DNA of 57,433 bases from Hygrocybe punicea (lineage: Eukaryota; Basidiomycota; Agaricomycetes; Agaricales; Hygrophoraceae): NCBI GenBank assembly GCA_963556145.1, contig OY744474.1, positions 1-57,433 of the forward strand. Direction: 5' to 3'. Numbering within the stretch: the first letter of the stretch is position 1; each line of letters starts with the position of its first letter. Shown one piece after another: positions 21,125 to 31,158 of the stretch. Under the pieces are notes generated by a model. It saw only the letters and a program-made list of their open reading frames with translations, was not told the DNA's origin and searched no databases. A program made the position numbers and the translations under genes.

Positions 21125-21845
21125 ATAAAGAAAATAAATAAATTATCTAAATTATCAAATTTAGATAATTTATCTAAAGGTAAAAATGTTATTATAACAA
21201 ATAATTTTAATAATAATAATAAATTAATAATTAATTCAAATATTGAATTAAATAATACTAATAATATAATAGAGGTTCCTAATAATGAAAATAATATATT
21301 TGAAAATATTACTCAAGAATATATAGATTCTCCTAAAATTAAAAGTAATTTTAAAAATCCATTAAATCAATTATTTAAAGGATTAAGAAAAATAAAATCT
21401 GAAAGTAATATATTTAATATATTTAATAAAACAACAGAACCTAAATTATATAAAGAAATACAACCTAAAGAATTTCTTTTAGATCCTAATAATTTATTAA
21501 AAATAAATCAAAATTTATATGATTCTATGTTTAATAATACTAGATAAATTATTTCTTGGTTAAAAATACAAGATAATACTATAAATTTTGATTTAATAAC
21601 TAAAATTAATTTATTCATAGAATTAAATACTAATATTGAAAGAAATATGAATTTACAAAAATTATTATTATCATTAATTAATAATAGTGATAAATGTAAA
21701 TTTATAAATTGTTTAATTTATGATAGTTATGTAAATTATGAATTTAGTAAATTAGAAGAAATTCAATTAGAATTGAATAATAAATTTATGTGATAGATTA
21801 AATTTATTATTTTATAAATCTTCTTTATCTTCTTTAAATATTTAA
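21125..21845 (+). pseudogene. Inverted, broken copy of the 486-residue ORF
   Basis: The plus strand repeats the sequence of the minus-strand ORF at 19663-20610, head to head, including LNQLFKGLRKIKSE, EIQPKEFLLD and FIELNTNIERNMN. In-frame TAG/TAA at about 21541-21547 and TGATAG near 21791 break it. Together with the intact copy it forms an inverted repeat around a ~500-base spacer. Confidence 0.7.
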
Positions 21846-21944
21846 TTAGCTCCATAAAAAATATATTACTATTTTTTTTTTTTATCTTAAAAGAGATAAT
21901 AATTATTGCATTAAGCAAATAAAATATGACAATTAAAAAAAATA

Positions 21945-23868
21945 ATTGTCTAAATATAGAAAGAATTTAATTTTGGTTCCGATTGAACGTTTTTCAGTAG
22001 TTTTAAGACATGCAAATCATTTTTTCCTAAAGTAATAAATATTATAAATAAAAAATATTTTTAATTTTATTTATAATTAAGAAAAAAGGTGTAAAGGTGA
22101 GTAAAATAAATAAGATTCCTTATAGTTTCCATAAATAGGAAATATTTACAACTCAATTTAAAGGAGAAGTAAAAAATAAAATATTTATTAAATAAAAAAG
22201 GAAATTTTCTACTATAAGATTCTATTTATTTTGTTTAGGTAGTTGGTAGAATAAAAGCCTACCAAGCCGACGATCAAAAGCCAAGTTTGATAGAACAAAT
22301 GGCCACATTGGGAATGAAATCTCCCTAGTAGTATATACTACCAGCAGTCAAGAATATTAGTCAATGCTCGCAAGAGTGAACTAGCTAACTGAAATCACAT
22401 TTGTGTCAAATGTGATAACGTAAGGGAAGATAATGACAATTACCTTACTATTAGTGTTGTCCAAAACTGGTGCCAGAAGACTCGGTAAGGCCAGAGACGC
22501 AAACGTTAGTCGTCCTAATCAGGCGTAAAGGGTTTGTAGGCTGCTTTTATAATTTTATTTTTATATAAAAAAAACATATATATTTTTTTTTTAATATTAA
22601 TTAAAGTAAAAATAAGATCACTTAAAGCTAGAATCAGATAGAAGATATGTTAAATAATACTTAGAGTAGGGGCGACATCCTTAAATACTAAGGGGAATAC
22701 TAATGGCGAAAGCTTTTTTTCTACTAATGATTGACGCTGAGAAACGAAAGTGAGGATATGAAATAGGATTAGATACCCAAATACTCCTCACTGTCAACGA
22801 TGAATGGTAGTTACTAGTTTTAGAAAAAATTAGTGGCAATGTTAACACGTTAACCATTCCGCCTTGCGAGTATGACTGCAAAGTTGAAACCAAAAAAATT
22901 AGTCGGTCTCGAAGCAAACGAAGTGAAGCATGTTACTTTAATACGATATTCCGCGTAAAACCTTACCAGTTCTTGCATATAAACTTCAGTCCTCTTTTTT
23001 TTTTTTATAATTAATTTTATTATTAAAAATAAAATAAAATAAAAGAGTCTTTTAATTAAGAAACAGAAGGAGTAAAAAAAATATTTATATTTTTACTTAT
23101 ATACAGGTGTTGCATGGCTGTCGTCAGTCCGTGCTGTGAGAAGTTAGGTTAACTCCGCTAACGGACGAAATCCCTGTTGTTAATTTATACTTAACAATTA
23201 ATGGTACTTATAGAGTGTCATTTGGGGCTAAGACAAGTCGTTATGGCCCTCATGAACTGGGCTATAGACGTGCCACAAGAACTTTTACAAAGTGATGCGA
23301 AACTATTCTCTTAAGCTATAGCTCACATTTAATTATAAATATTAAAGAGAAAGAGAAAAAAGGAAGAGCTAATCATTAAAGAAAGTTAAATTATTAAATT
23401 ATAGACGGATTGTTGTCTGCAATTCGGCAACATGAAGAAGGAATTTCGAGTAATCGTTGATCACTAGCGCAACGGTGAAGAAAGCATTCGTGATGAACTA
23501 ACTGTCTGTCGCTGGGAAGAAGCTTAAATTGAAGGAAACTGCAGCAAAATTACACTTTAATAATTGTAGACATTAATGTTTATTTTTTTAATTTAAATTT
23601 TAAATATAATAGATTAATGTAGTATGTATCTAATCTTCAAATATATATTATTGCAAAGTAAAAAGTAAACACTTAATTAATGATTATACTTAACGTATTA
23701 ACAATAATTATAGTAAAGTTCAGTCAATATTTTATATATTTGAAAGATAGTAATTATAAACAAAAAAACACTTTTATTAAGCTAATTAGTTTTAGTTAAT
23801 TCATTTAAGTAACATCTCAAAAGTCATAGCAAGGTAGCTGTACTGGAAAGTGCTGCTGGAAAATAATA
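21945..23868 (+). rRNA. rns: Small subunit ribosomal RNA
   Basis: Recognised from 16S landmarks: GATTGAACG and AGACATGCAAATCAT near 21980-22020, GTGCCAGAAGACTCGGTAA near 22470, ATTAGATACCC near 22770, CGTCAGTCCGTGC near 23120, and the 3' end GTAGCTGTACTGGAAAGTGC near 23834. AT-rich inserts occupy variable loops (about 22545-22610, 22995-23095, 23580-23800). Ends are approximate. A C-rich motif (ACCCCCTT) lies at 23883-23890 just after the 3' end. Confidence 0.93.
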
Positions 23869-24568
23869 AAAATTGAAATTGAACCCCCTTCAAGAGCTAA
23901 AAATAGTTATAATTTATTAAATTTAATAATTTTATAAATTAAATACAGTTAATATTTTTTTTTTTTTTTTCATATTTAAATTTAATTTAGTTAAACATAT
24001 TGAAAAAAAATTTATTTTCTAGTTTTAATATAATTTAATAATAATGTTTAAGTTATAATTCGAAAATGGTTTATATTTTAACTTATGTTTAACTTATTTT
24101 TTAAATTATTAATTTTAATATACTAAAACAAATATTTATTTATTTAATAAAAATAAAAAATACAAATAAAAATTTTTTTAATAGTTTATATTTTTACTTA
24201 TTCTAAATGTTATAAATATTAAATAATATTAATAATTGTAAATATTATTAATTTAAATTAAAATTTTTATCTTTTTGATATTAATTTATAATTTTATCTT
24301 TTTATTTTTTTTTTTATTAAATTTAAGATTATTATAAAATTTATATATTTTAACATTATAAATTTAACTTAATTTAAAATATTATAATAACAAATTCAAA
24401 TTATTTTATTTATATTTAATTTTATAAATTTTACAAAACAGAAAATTTATAAATAATATAAAAAATTATTGTTAAAAATTGAAAATTAATTAAAAATTAA
24501 ATAAAACAGAATATTAAGTATTAGTTTTTATTTATTTATTTTATTTTTTTTTATATTAAATTTTAAAA
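23869..24568. other. 700-bp noncoding A+T-rich spacer after rns
   Basis: After the C-rich motif at 23883 no coding or RNA feature is seen. The sequence is short A and T runs with no long repeat. Confidence 0.5.
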
Positions 24569-24639
24569 AAGGGGTTAGCTGAGTGGTTTAGCAGTAAATT
24601 TACACTTTACATACAGGGTTTCGATTACTCTACTCCTTA
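24569..24639 (+). tRNA. trnV: tRNA-Val (TAC)
   Basis: Acceptor AAGGGGT pairs with ACTCCTT. Anticodon arm GTAAA-TTTACAC-TTTAC gives TAC. Confidence 0.87.
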
Positions 24640-24661
24640 TAAAATTTTTTTAACTAAAAAA

Positions 24662-24749
24662 ACGAGTGTGCCGAAATTGGTAGCCGGGTGAATCTTAGGA
24701 ATTCATGATTTTTTTTTTAATCATAAGAGTTCAAGTCTCTTCACTTGTA
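24662..24749 (+). tRNA. trnL1: tRNA-Leu (TAG)
   Basis: Class II. Acceptor ACGAGTG pairs with CACTTGT; perfect anticodon arm TGAAT-CTTAGGA-ATTCA gives TAG. The variable arm is long, with nine or ten T in its loop. Confidence 0.87.
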
Positions 24750-24773
24750 AAAAACAAAAACAACAAAATAAAA

Positions 24774-24845
24774 ACGAGTATAGTTAAGTTGGTATAACTT
24801 CTACCTTCCAAGTAGATATTATCAGTTCGAATCTGATTACTCGTA
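24774..24845 (+). tRNA. trnG: tRNA-Gly (TCC)
   Basis: Acceptor ACGAGTA pairs with TACTCGT. Perfect anticodon arm TCTAC-CTTCCAA-GTAGA gives TCC. Confidence 0.9.
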
Positions 24846-24885
24846 ATTAAATCCAAATATAAAATAAAATATATTTTATTTTTAA

Positions 24886-24960
24886 AAACATCTTATTGGA
24901 CTCGAACCAATAAACAGTTGCTTCGAAGGCAAACGCTTTTCCAATTTAGCTAAAGATGTT
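24886..24960 (-). tRNA. trnR1: tRNA-Arg (TCG)
   Basis: On minus, acceptor AACATCT pairs with AGATGTT; anticodon loop CTTCGAA gives TCG. One mismatch in the anticodon stem. Confidence 0.83.
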
Positions 24961-25326
24961 TTAAATAACTAAGGTATTTTTGTTCTGTTGTTTTATTTTT
25001 TTAATTTAAAATTTTAGAAATAAAAATATAAAATATTAATTAAATCTTCTCTAATTAATATTTATTTGTATTTAGTTTATTTACTATTTTAGAGTAATAT
25101 TATATATTTTAAAATTAATATTATTTAATTAAATTATATTATATTTCTATTTAAATGGTTGAGATTAAAAATATTTATATAATAATTTTAATTATTAAAA
25201 AAAAAAAATAATGTAAACATTATTTTTTTTTAATAATTAATTAATAAATAATACTCTTACTTTATATTTTAATATTAAAATATAAAATAAATATTCTAAA
25301 TTGTATTAACTAATTAATTAAATATA
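24961..25326. other. Noncoding spacer within the tRNA cluster
   Basis: A+T-rich with an inverted repeat around ATAATGTAAACATTAT near 25208-25225. No gene seen. Confidence 0.45.
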
Positions 25327-25399
25327 CGAGCTCTTCCAGATTCGAACTGGGACCACCCTAATTGACAATTAGGTACTCTACCTATTAAGCTAAGGGCTC
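25327..25399 (-). tRNA. trnD: tRNA-Asp (GTC)
   Basis: Perfect anticodon arm CCTAA-TTGTCAA-TTAGG gives GTC. Acceptor GAGCCCT/AGAGCTC with one mismatch. Confidence 0.87.
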
Positions 25400-25410
25400 T
25401 TAATTTATAA

Positions 25411-25484
25411 CAAGAGTGAGGTGATTCGAACACCTACCAATGATTTTGGAGATCGTCATACTAACCAATTAATACTACACTCTT
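25411..25484 (-). tRNA. trnW: tRNA-Trp (CCA)
   Basis: Acceptor AAGAGTG pairs with CACTCTT. Anticodon loop CTCCAAA gives CCA, which reads UGG only unless C34 is modified or edited. No second tRNA-Trp with TCA was found, although intron ORFs in this genome clearly use TGA for Trp. Confidence 0.87.
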
Positions 25485-25623
25485 AATAATAAAAAAAAAA
25501 TATATTTTTTTTTTTAATTATATTTTACTTTTAGTAATTATTTTTCTTTTTTTATTTTAAAACAATTATTTTTTTTTTAATTGTTTAATAATAAATTGGA
25601 AATGGGGGTATTATTTAATAAAT

Positions 25624-25782
25624 TTAAGATTTGTTACTTAATTTTGTTATGTACATTCTTATTACTTGTTGAAATGTAAATAAAGGTAAAATATATTTAG
25701 AAAATATATAAATTAAAGCTAGTAAAGTTAAGAATGAAATAGATAGTTGATTAAAAAAATAAAAAGGAATTAGTTGAGGCAT
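25624..25782 (-). CDS. atp8: ATP synthase subunit 8
   Basis: Short F0 stator subunit, 52 residues, one membrane helix. It begins with the diagnostic [12 protein letters not shown] and ends in a basic tail ([10 protein letters not shown]). The gene lies alone on the minus strand between tRNA-Trp and tRNA-Cys. A C-rich motif (ATACCCCC on minus) lies at 25604-25611, about 15 bases after the stop. Small enough to be missed in automatic annotation. Confidence 0.93.
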   Translation of the reverse strand: MPQLIPFYFFNQLSISFLTLLALIYIFSKYILPLFTFQQVIRMYITKLSNKS

Positions 25783-26285
25783 TATTAAATAAAAATTTTT
25801 TTTATATAAAAATTGGTTCTTTTTTTTTTTTTTATATTTTTTTTTTATTAAAGAACTATCTCTGCTTAATTAGACATTAATAATTAATAAAAAAATATTT
25901 GTGTTTACTAAAAAACAAAAATGAGATATTGAGGGTATTTTAATACTAAAAATAAATTTTATTTATTTTTTAATTTAAAAGAAATAATTATTATATTTAA
26001 AAATACTTATTTGCATTGTAATTAAATTAATGTTTTAAGTTTAGGATAAAATATTGAAATTTATGATTCAAAATTTAATCTCTTTTATTTAATTTTAAAA
26101 TATTAAAAATGCGTGAAGCAAGATTAAAAAACAAAAATAAAAAAAATTTTGTTTTGTTTTTATTTTTATATTATTTAAAATTTTGATTTCGAATAAAAAT
26201 AATTATATTAAAAAAACATTAATATTTTTTTAATTTATATATTTATATATTAATAATAAATTTAGGGTTATACTATTTTAAATAA
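25783..26285. other. Noncoding spacer, probable atp8 upstream region
   Basis: Long T and A runs; a palindrome-like AAAATTTTGTTTTGTTTTTA near 26143. No gene seen. Confidence 0.45.
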
Positions 26286-26361
26286 GGGTTAAGTTTACAG
26301 AAGGTTCTGTAGTAAATCTGCAAAATTTATTATATTTAAGGTTCAATTCCTTCTTAACTCT
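26286..26361 (+). tRNA. trnC: tRNA-Cys (GCA)
   Basis: Acceptor GGGTTAA pairs with TTAACTC. Anticodon arm TAAAT-CTGCAAA-ATTTA is perfect and gives GCA. Confidence 0.87.
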
Positions 26362-26418
26362 ATTTTTTAATATTTATTTATATATTTTTAAAAAACAAAA
26401 TTTTGTTTTTTTTTTATT

Positions 26419-26489
26419 ATTCTCTTAGTTTAATGGTAGAACAGCATTCTTCTAAAGTGTAAATTTTGGTTCAAATCCAAGAGAGAATA
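26419..26489 (+). tRNA. trnR2: tRNA-Arg (TCT)
   Basis: Acceptor ATTCTCT pairs with AGAGAAT; anticodon loop CTTCTAA gives TCT; T arm TTTGG-TTCAAAT-CCAAG. This is the apparent parent of three tRNA-like sequences inside the cob intron (14158, 15943 and 16055). Confidence 0.88.
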
Positions 26490-26914
26490 AATTAATAAAA
26501 TAAAATAAATAAACATTAATTTTATTTTAAATATTTATATTTGAATTTTATATTTAAGTTTTTTAATTTTTATTATATTTAAAATATTAAATTTGGCAAA
26601 TTTAATAAACAAACATTACGGAGCTAACCTTTAAATTAAATTAATTTATAGGAAAATAGAATTTTAATTATAGTTACAGTGTTTTCATAAATTAAATAAA
26701 AAATTAAAAAAAAAACAAAACAAAATTTTTTTAAAATATATTGCAGCTTAGATATTCTATTTAGAAAAAGAGAAATTATTTAATTATAAAAAATTTTTTA
26801 TAATTATTTTTATATTCTAATTAAAGAATATACCTTAATAAATTTATTTTGGTTATTTTTATTATAATAAATAATAGAGTAATTTAATTATATAATTAAA
26901 TTAAAATAGATATA
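26490..26914. other. Noncoding leader region of nad1
   Basis: A+T rich; contains AATTATAAAAAATTTTTTAT and inverted TATAATT sequences near 26780-26805 that could fold. No gene. Confidence 0.45.
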
Positions 26915-27964
26915 ATGAAAGTTAAAAAATTAATAAATAAAATAAAAATGATAAACAATAATTTAATATTAACTATTTTAAATCTATTAATTAATTTAAT
27001 AGATGTTTTATGTATTTTATTGCCAGTATTACTTTCTGTAGCTTTCATGACTATAATTGAAAGAAAACAATTAGCAGCTCACCAAAGACGAGTAGGTCCA
27101 AATACTGTGGGTTATTATGGTATATTACAACCATTCAGTGATGCTCTTAAATTAATTCTTAAAGAAACTATAATACCATCTCAATCTAATAAAATTTTAT
27201 TTTATTTAGCTCCTGTTTCTACTTTAGTTTTTAGTTTATTAGGTTGGGGTATAATACCTTTTGGACAAGGTTTAGCTCTTTCTGATTTTTCATTAGGTAT
27301 TTTATATACATTAGCATTATCTTCTTTAGGAATATATGGTATACTTTTTGCAGGTTGGTCAGCAAATTCTAAATATGCTTTTTTAGGTTCTCTTCGATCT
27401 ACAGCAGCAATGATTTCATATGAATTAATTTTAAGTTCTGCTATTCTTATAATAATTTTATTAACTGGATCTTTTAATTTAACTACTATTATTGAACATC
27501 AACAATCAATTTGGTTTATTATACCATTATTACCTGTTTTCATATTTTATTTTATTTCAATATTAGCTGAAACTTCAAGAACACCTTTCGATTTACAAGA
27601 AGCTGAATCTGAATTAGTAGCAGGTTTCTTCACTGAACATTCTAGTGTTCCTTTTGTTTTCTTCTTTTTAGGTGAATATAGTTCAATTGTATTATTCAGT
27701 TGTATTACTGCTATATTATTCTTAGGTGGTTATAATTTGCCTGAATTATTTGTGAATGATACTTTTTTCAATTTTCAATCAATTATATTAGGTATTAAGA
27801 CTTGTATATTCTGTTTTATGTTTGTTTGGTTCAGAGCTACTTTACCTAGATTACGATATGATCAATTAATAGAATTATGTTGGTTAAATCTTTTACCTGT
27901 AGCAGTTGCATTTATTATATTTGTACCTAGTATTTTAATTGCTTTTGATATAGCACCTTATTAA
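26915..27964 (+). CDS. nad1: NADH dehydrogenase subunit 1
   Basis: Complex I membrane subunit next to the quinone site, 349 residues from the first ATG. Conserved segments include TIIERKQLAAHQRRVGPN (residues 47-64), AETSRTPFDLQEAESELVAGF near 217-237 and the C-terminal FVWFRATLPRLRYDQL. The first 11 residues (MKVKKLINKIK) are basic and not typical; the ATG at 26948 (MINNNLILT) gives a more usual start. A strong C-rich motif (TTAACCCCCTTT) follows at 27991-28002. Confidence 0.96.
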   Translation: MKVKKLINKIKMINNNLILTILNLLINLIDVLCILLPVLLSVAFMTIIERKQLAAHQRRVGPNTVGYYGILQPFSDALKLILKETIIPSQSNKILFYLAPVSTLVFSLLGWGIIPFGQGLALSDFSLGILYTLALSSLGIYGILFAGWSANSKYAFLGSLRSTAAMISYELILSSAILIIILLTGSFNLTTIIEHQQSIWFIIPLLPVFIFYFISILAETSRTPFDLQEAESELVAGFFTEHSSVPFVFFFLGEYSSIVLFSCITAILFLGGYNLPELFVNDTFFNFQSIILGIKTCIFCFMFVWFRATLPRLRYDQLIELCWLNLLPVAVAFIIFVPSILIAFDIAPY

Positions 27965-28395
27965 AATTTTATATATATTTTTAATTTAATTTAACCCCCT
28001 TTAAATGAATATTAACCTAATATAAAAAGATAATAATTATAATATTTTAAATATTGGATATATGTGTAAATTAGTATAGTGGCGCGTGTTATATTAGTTA
28101 TACAGGTAGATTTGATATATTATTATGTAGTTATTTTATAATAGTCATATAGATTAAAATAATATTTAATAAAATAAAAATAAAATAAAATACTTAAATA
28201 ATTTAATTATTTTAATAATAATTATTGAAACATTTATTAAGAATTTAATTATTATTGAAACTTTTGTTATAATTATAATTATTGTTTAATCTTTATATTA
28301 TTATTATTTAAATATTAATAATTATTTTAGTTTAATTTAAATAATCTATTAAATTTAGTAAAATTTTTTAAAGGGGTAATTATTATAAATTATAT
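27965..28395. other. Noncoding spacer between convergent nad1 and the polymerase gene
   Basis: Contains the nad1 3' motif, a GC patch GTGGCGCGTG near 28078-28087 resembling a tRNA D arm but without a cloverleaf, and a minus-strand C-rich motif (TTACCCCTTTAA, 28368-28379). Confidence 0.45.
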
Positions 28396-28470
28396 TATGA
28401 ATAATCAGAATTGAACTGATAATTTTCCTTTGGCAAAAGGAATGTTATACCAAATTTTAACTATATTCAT
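28396..28470 (-). tRNA. tRNA with 8-base anticodon loop (Gly-GCC or Ala-TGC like)
   Basis: On minus, acceptor ATGAATA/TATTCAT and T arm ATCAG-TTCAATT-CTGAT are perfect. The anticodon stem TTCCT/AGGAA is also perfect but encloses eight bases, TTTGCCAA. Removing one T gives a normal Gly(GCC) loop; removing one C gives Ala(TGC). The genome already has Gly(TCC) and Ala(TGC), so this may be redundant, a pseudogene, or carry a homopolymer error. Confidence 0.6.
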
Positions 28471-28532
28471 TTGAGCTTTAATTTAAAAGAATGATCTTAA
28501 GTTCTTTTAAAGCTTCTCTCAAACTCATTATT

Positions 28533-28598
28533 ATTTAATGGATCAATTTTAATTGGTTTGTTTCATTAAAATTTAATGGATCAATTTTAATTGGTTTG
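28533..28598. repeat. 28-bp direct repeat downstream of the DNA polymerase gene
   Basis: Two identical copies of a 28-bp unit containing TGGATCAATTTTAATTGG at 28533-28560 and 28571-28598. The core is itself partly palindromic. Confidence 0.75.
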
Positions 28599-28607
28599 AA
28601 TAAGTTA

Positions 28608-30899
28608 TTAATTAAGTTTTAAAATATATTTTAAATATTTATATATTTTATTAACTATTTTAATAAATTTAGATCTATTATCTAATGAATTATTTAAATT
28701 AAATATATTTATAGGTAAATAAATATTATTTAATAATTTTTTATTATTATTTTTTTTAATAGTAATTTTTGTAGGTTTAATATTAATTTCTAAATTAATA
28801 AATGATTTAAAAAATCTAATAGGAATTAATTTAATTAAAATATTACCATTAAATAATTTAATAATTTCATTAAATGTAAGAGAGTTTTTAGGAACTCCTG
28901 CAAATGTAGATTTTTCAATTAATTGATTATTATTTAAATATTTATAACCATATTGTTTAATGCCTAAAAAATAAGCTTCTTGAATAATATTACCATCTAA
29001 TTCATCTTTCATTAAACCTAAATCAGTGCCTATTAAATGATCAGGAAGTGTATCCGTTGTAAATATTGAATCTGTGTCAGTATAAACTGTTCCTGGTAAT
29101 AATTTATAAGGAATCATATGAATTCTAGCATAAGCTGTAACAGCAGAAGCAATAGCGACATTAGTTTTAACAATTTTAAAATTTGATTTTAAGTTTAATT
29201 CAAATTTAGAATTTAATTTATTAATTAAATCTTGATTAATATTACAATGCATTAAAATAGTAGAAATTTCATCATTTATTTTAATAATTGATTTAATAAT
29301 TCTAGAACCAGCATAAACTATTAAATCTTTATTAAAAACATTAATTGTTTCAATTAGATCTAATTTTCTACCAAAATATCCATATAATTGATTTAGATGC
29401 ATTTTAGCTATAAATCTTGTTTCACCAGTAGCATATTTTTTTTTAGAATAAAAATGATCTATATATTTAGAAAATAAATTAATTTGACTAAATTCATAAC
29501 CCTTAATTAATGTTATTTTATAACCTAAATTTTCTGCAGCTTTTAATTCTTCACTAAAATATATGCCAATCCAATAACCTGTAGGATATATAGTTTTACC
29601 TAAATGTCTATAAGGTAAAATAGGTTTTAACATATTTTTAGGACAATTAATTTCAGCTAAAAAAAAACCAAAAATATTAGATAAATTAATATTATACATA
29701 TTATTATGATATTTAATAATTTCAAATGGCATAAGTTTAGACATAGCATATGGATATAATGAATTAACATCATAATATTTAAGATTAAATTCATGAGCTT
29801 TATAATAATCTGTACCACCTCCAAAATAACTTTTTCTAATAAAATTATCAACATTACTTTTTAATGTGGGTATATTTATATCTTGAAAATTAGTTCTAAA
29901 TATTTTTAATGATAAAGTAGATGTTGAATAAATAGTTGTTATATCAACATTATAATTAATAATATAAATTTCTTGTGCTTGTTCTAAAGCTTTATATAAA
30001 CAAATAGAATCTTGTATTGAATATTCTTTAAATTTTTCTAGTAAATCAGGTTTATTAAATAGAGTTAAATCATTAAATTCAGGATTATATTTAGATATTT
30101 TACCTTCTACATTAAAAATATTACATAAATCATTTAAAGATACAGGAAATATTCTAAATGAATCTTTCCAAATAATATTACTAGATAAAGAAATTTGAAT
30201 AAATTTCTTTTTATCATCAATAATTGTTGATACCTCATTAGGATTAGCAAAATTTGATAAATATTTATAAATAAAAAAACCATCAAATGAACCTAAATTA
30301 TGCACAAAAATTACACCTTTATAATTATTTATTAAATAATCAAAAAAATCATTCCATAATTTATTAATAGCATTTTCAATATTAATAGTTGAATCTAATA
30401 AAAATATTTTACAGCCTAGATGTGAGATATATATTGATATAGCTACAGGAATTTGTTTATTATTAAATTCCATAGTTTCAATATCCATGGTTGCAAAAGA
30501 ATTAGTTGTAATATTAAATTTATTATTTAATGGTGTAAAATAAGTTAAATTAATATTTGTATTAATTATATTTGATGTGTGAATGTTTCGTATTTGATTT
30601 TTGTTATTTTGAGTGCCAGGTTTATAATTTTTTATTGTAGATGATGTAATTTTTATATTTTTATTAGATAATGAATCCATATTCCAAACTAATATTTTAA
30701 AATATTGTACAGCGTCTATTTGATAACCCTCATTAAAATGTGTAGCTATAATATCTTTAACTTTATTATAATATTGATCAAATGATGTATTATTAGTTAA
30801 TAAAATATTATGGTGATAATTAAATTCTTCTCCATCATAAATTGCAGATACAATAATTACTTTATTTGAACCAAAATTTTTAAATGTTTCATCAGACAT
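28608..30899 (-). CDS. dpo: Family B DNA polymerase of mitochondrial-plasmid type
   Basis: 763 residues from the first ATG. It has exonuclease motifs DIET (ExoI, about residues 137-140), HNLGSFDGFF (ExoII) and YSIQDS (ExoIII), then polymerase motifs DVNSLYPYAM (motif A), KMHLNQLYGYFGRK (motif B) and YTDTDSIF (motif C). All catalytic residues appear intact. This is the protein-primed polymerase class of linear fungal mitochondrial plasmids, here integrated. The frame stays open for about 75 codons upstream (to ~31125) with coherent sequence such as HNDTGRFYQYLL but no ATG, ending at a TAA inside the C-rich motif of the preceding gene, so the N terminus seems lost or starts at a non-ATG codon. 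Trp is TGG. Confidence 0.9.
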   Translation of the reverse strand: MSDETFKNFGSNKVIIVSAIYDGEEFNYHHNILLTNNTSFDQYYNKVKDIIATHFNEGYQIDAVQYFKILVWNMDSLSNKNIKITSSTIKNYKPGTQNNKNQIRNIHTSNIINTNINLTYFTPLNNKFNITTNSFATMDIETMEFNNKQIPVAISIYISHLGCKIFLLDSTINIENAINKLWNDFFDYLINNYKGVIFVHNLGSFDGFFIYKYLSNFANPNEVSTIIDDKKKFIQISLSSNIIWKDSFRIFPVSLNDLCNIFNVEGKISKYNPEFNDLTLFNKPDLLEKFKEYSIQDSICLYKALEQAQEIYIINYNVDITTIYSTSTLSLKIFRTNFQDINIPTLKSNVDNFIRKSYFGGGTDYYKAHEFNLKYYDVNSLYPYAMSKLMPFEIIKYHNNMYNINLSNIFGFFLAEINCPKNMLKPILPYRHLGKTIYPTGYWIGIYFSEELKAAENLGYKITLIKGYEFSQINLFSKYIDHFYSKKKYATGETRFIAKMHLNQLYGYFGRKLDLIETINVFNKDLIVYAGSRIIKSIIKINDEISTILMHCNINQDLINKLNSKFELNLKSNFKIVKTNVAIASAVTAYARIHMIPYKLLPGTVYTDTDSIFTTDTLPDHLIGTDLGLMKDELDGNIIQEAYFLGIKQYGYKYLNNNQLIEKSTFAGVPKNSLTFNEIIKLFNGNILIKLIPIRFFKSFINLEINIKPTKITIKKNNNKKLLNNIYLPINIFNLNNSLDNRSKFIKIVNKIYKYLKYILKLN

Positions 30900-31118
30900 T
30901 AATGTGTTATAAATACCTAATAAAACTTCTTTATGAGATAATAAATTATTATTAGTTAAAAGATATTGATAAAATCGACCAGTGTCATTGTGAATTATTG
31001 AATTAATAGTTAATTTATTATTTTTAGTTAATTTATTAATAATTAAATTTAATTTATTTATTATTAAATTTAATAAATTATTTAATTTTGTAAGTAATGC
31101 TATAATTAAAATTTTTTG

Positions 31119-31130
31119 AAGGGGTTAAAA
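31119..31130 (-). terminator. C-rich 3' motif after orfB copy 1
   Basis: Minus strand reads TTTTAACCCCTT, 30-40 bases after the stop of the 107-residue ORF. It also marks the point where the open frame of the downstream polymerase begins. Confidence 0.5.
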
Positions 31131-31158
31131 ATATTTTTTTTTTTACAATTTTTAATAA

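Noticed and set aside
22681..22917. Minus-strand ORF inside the small rRNA
   Set aside because: It is the complement of conserved 16S sequence.
28060..28140. tRNA-like text TTAGTATAGTGG with GCGCGTG
   Set aside because: A D-arm-like string is present but no acceptor pairing or T arm could be built.
29657..29854. ORF overlapping the DNA polymerase on the same strand
   Set aside because: Shadow frame rich in Leu/Ile; the polymerase frame has clear motifs there.
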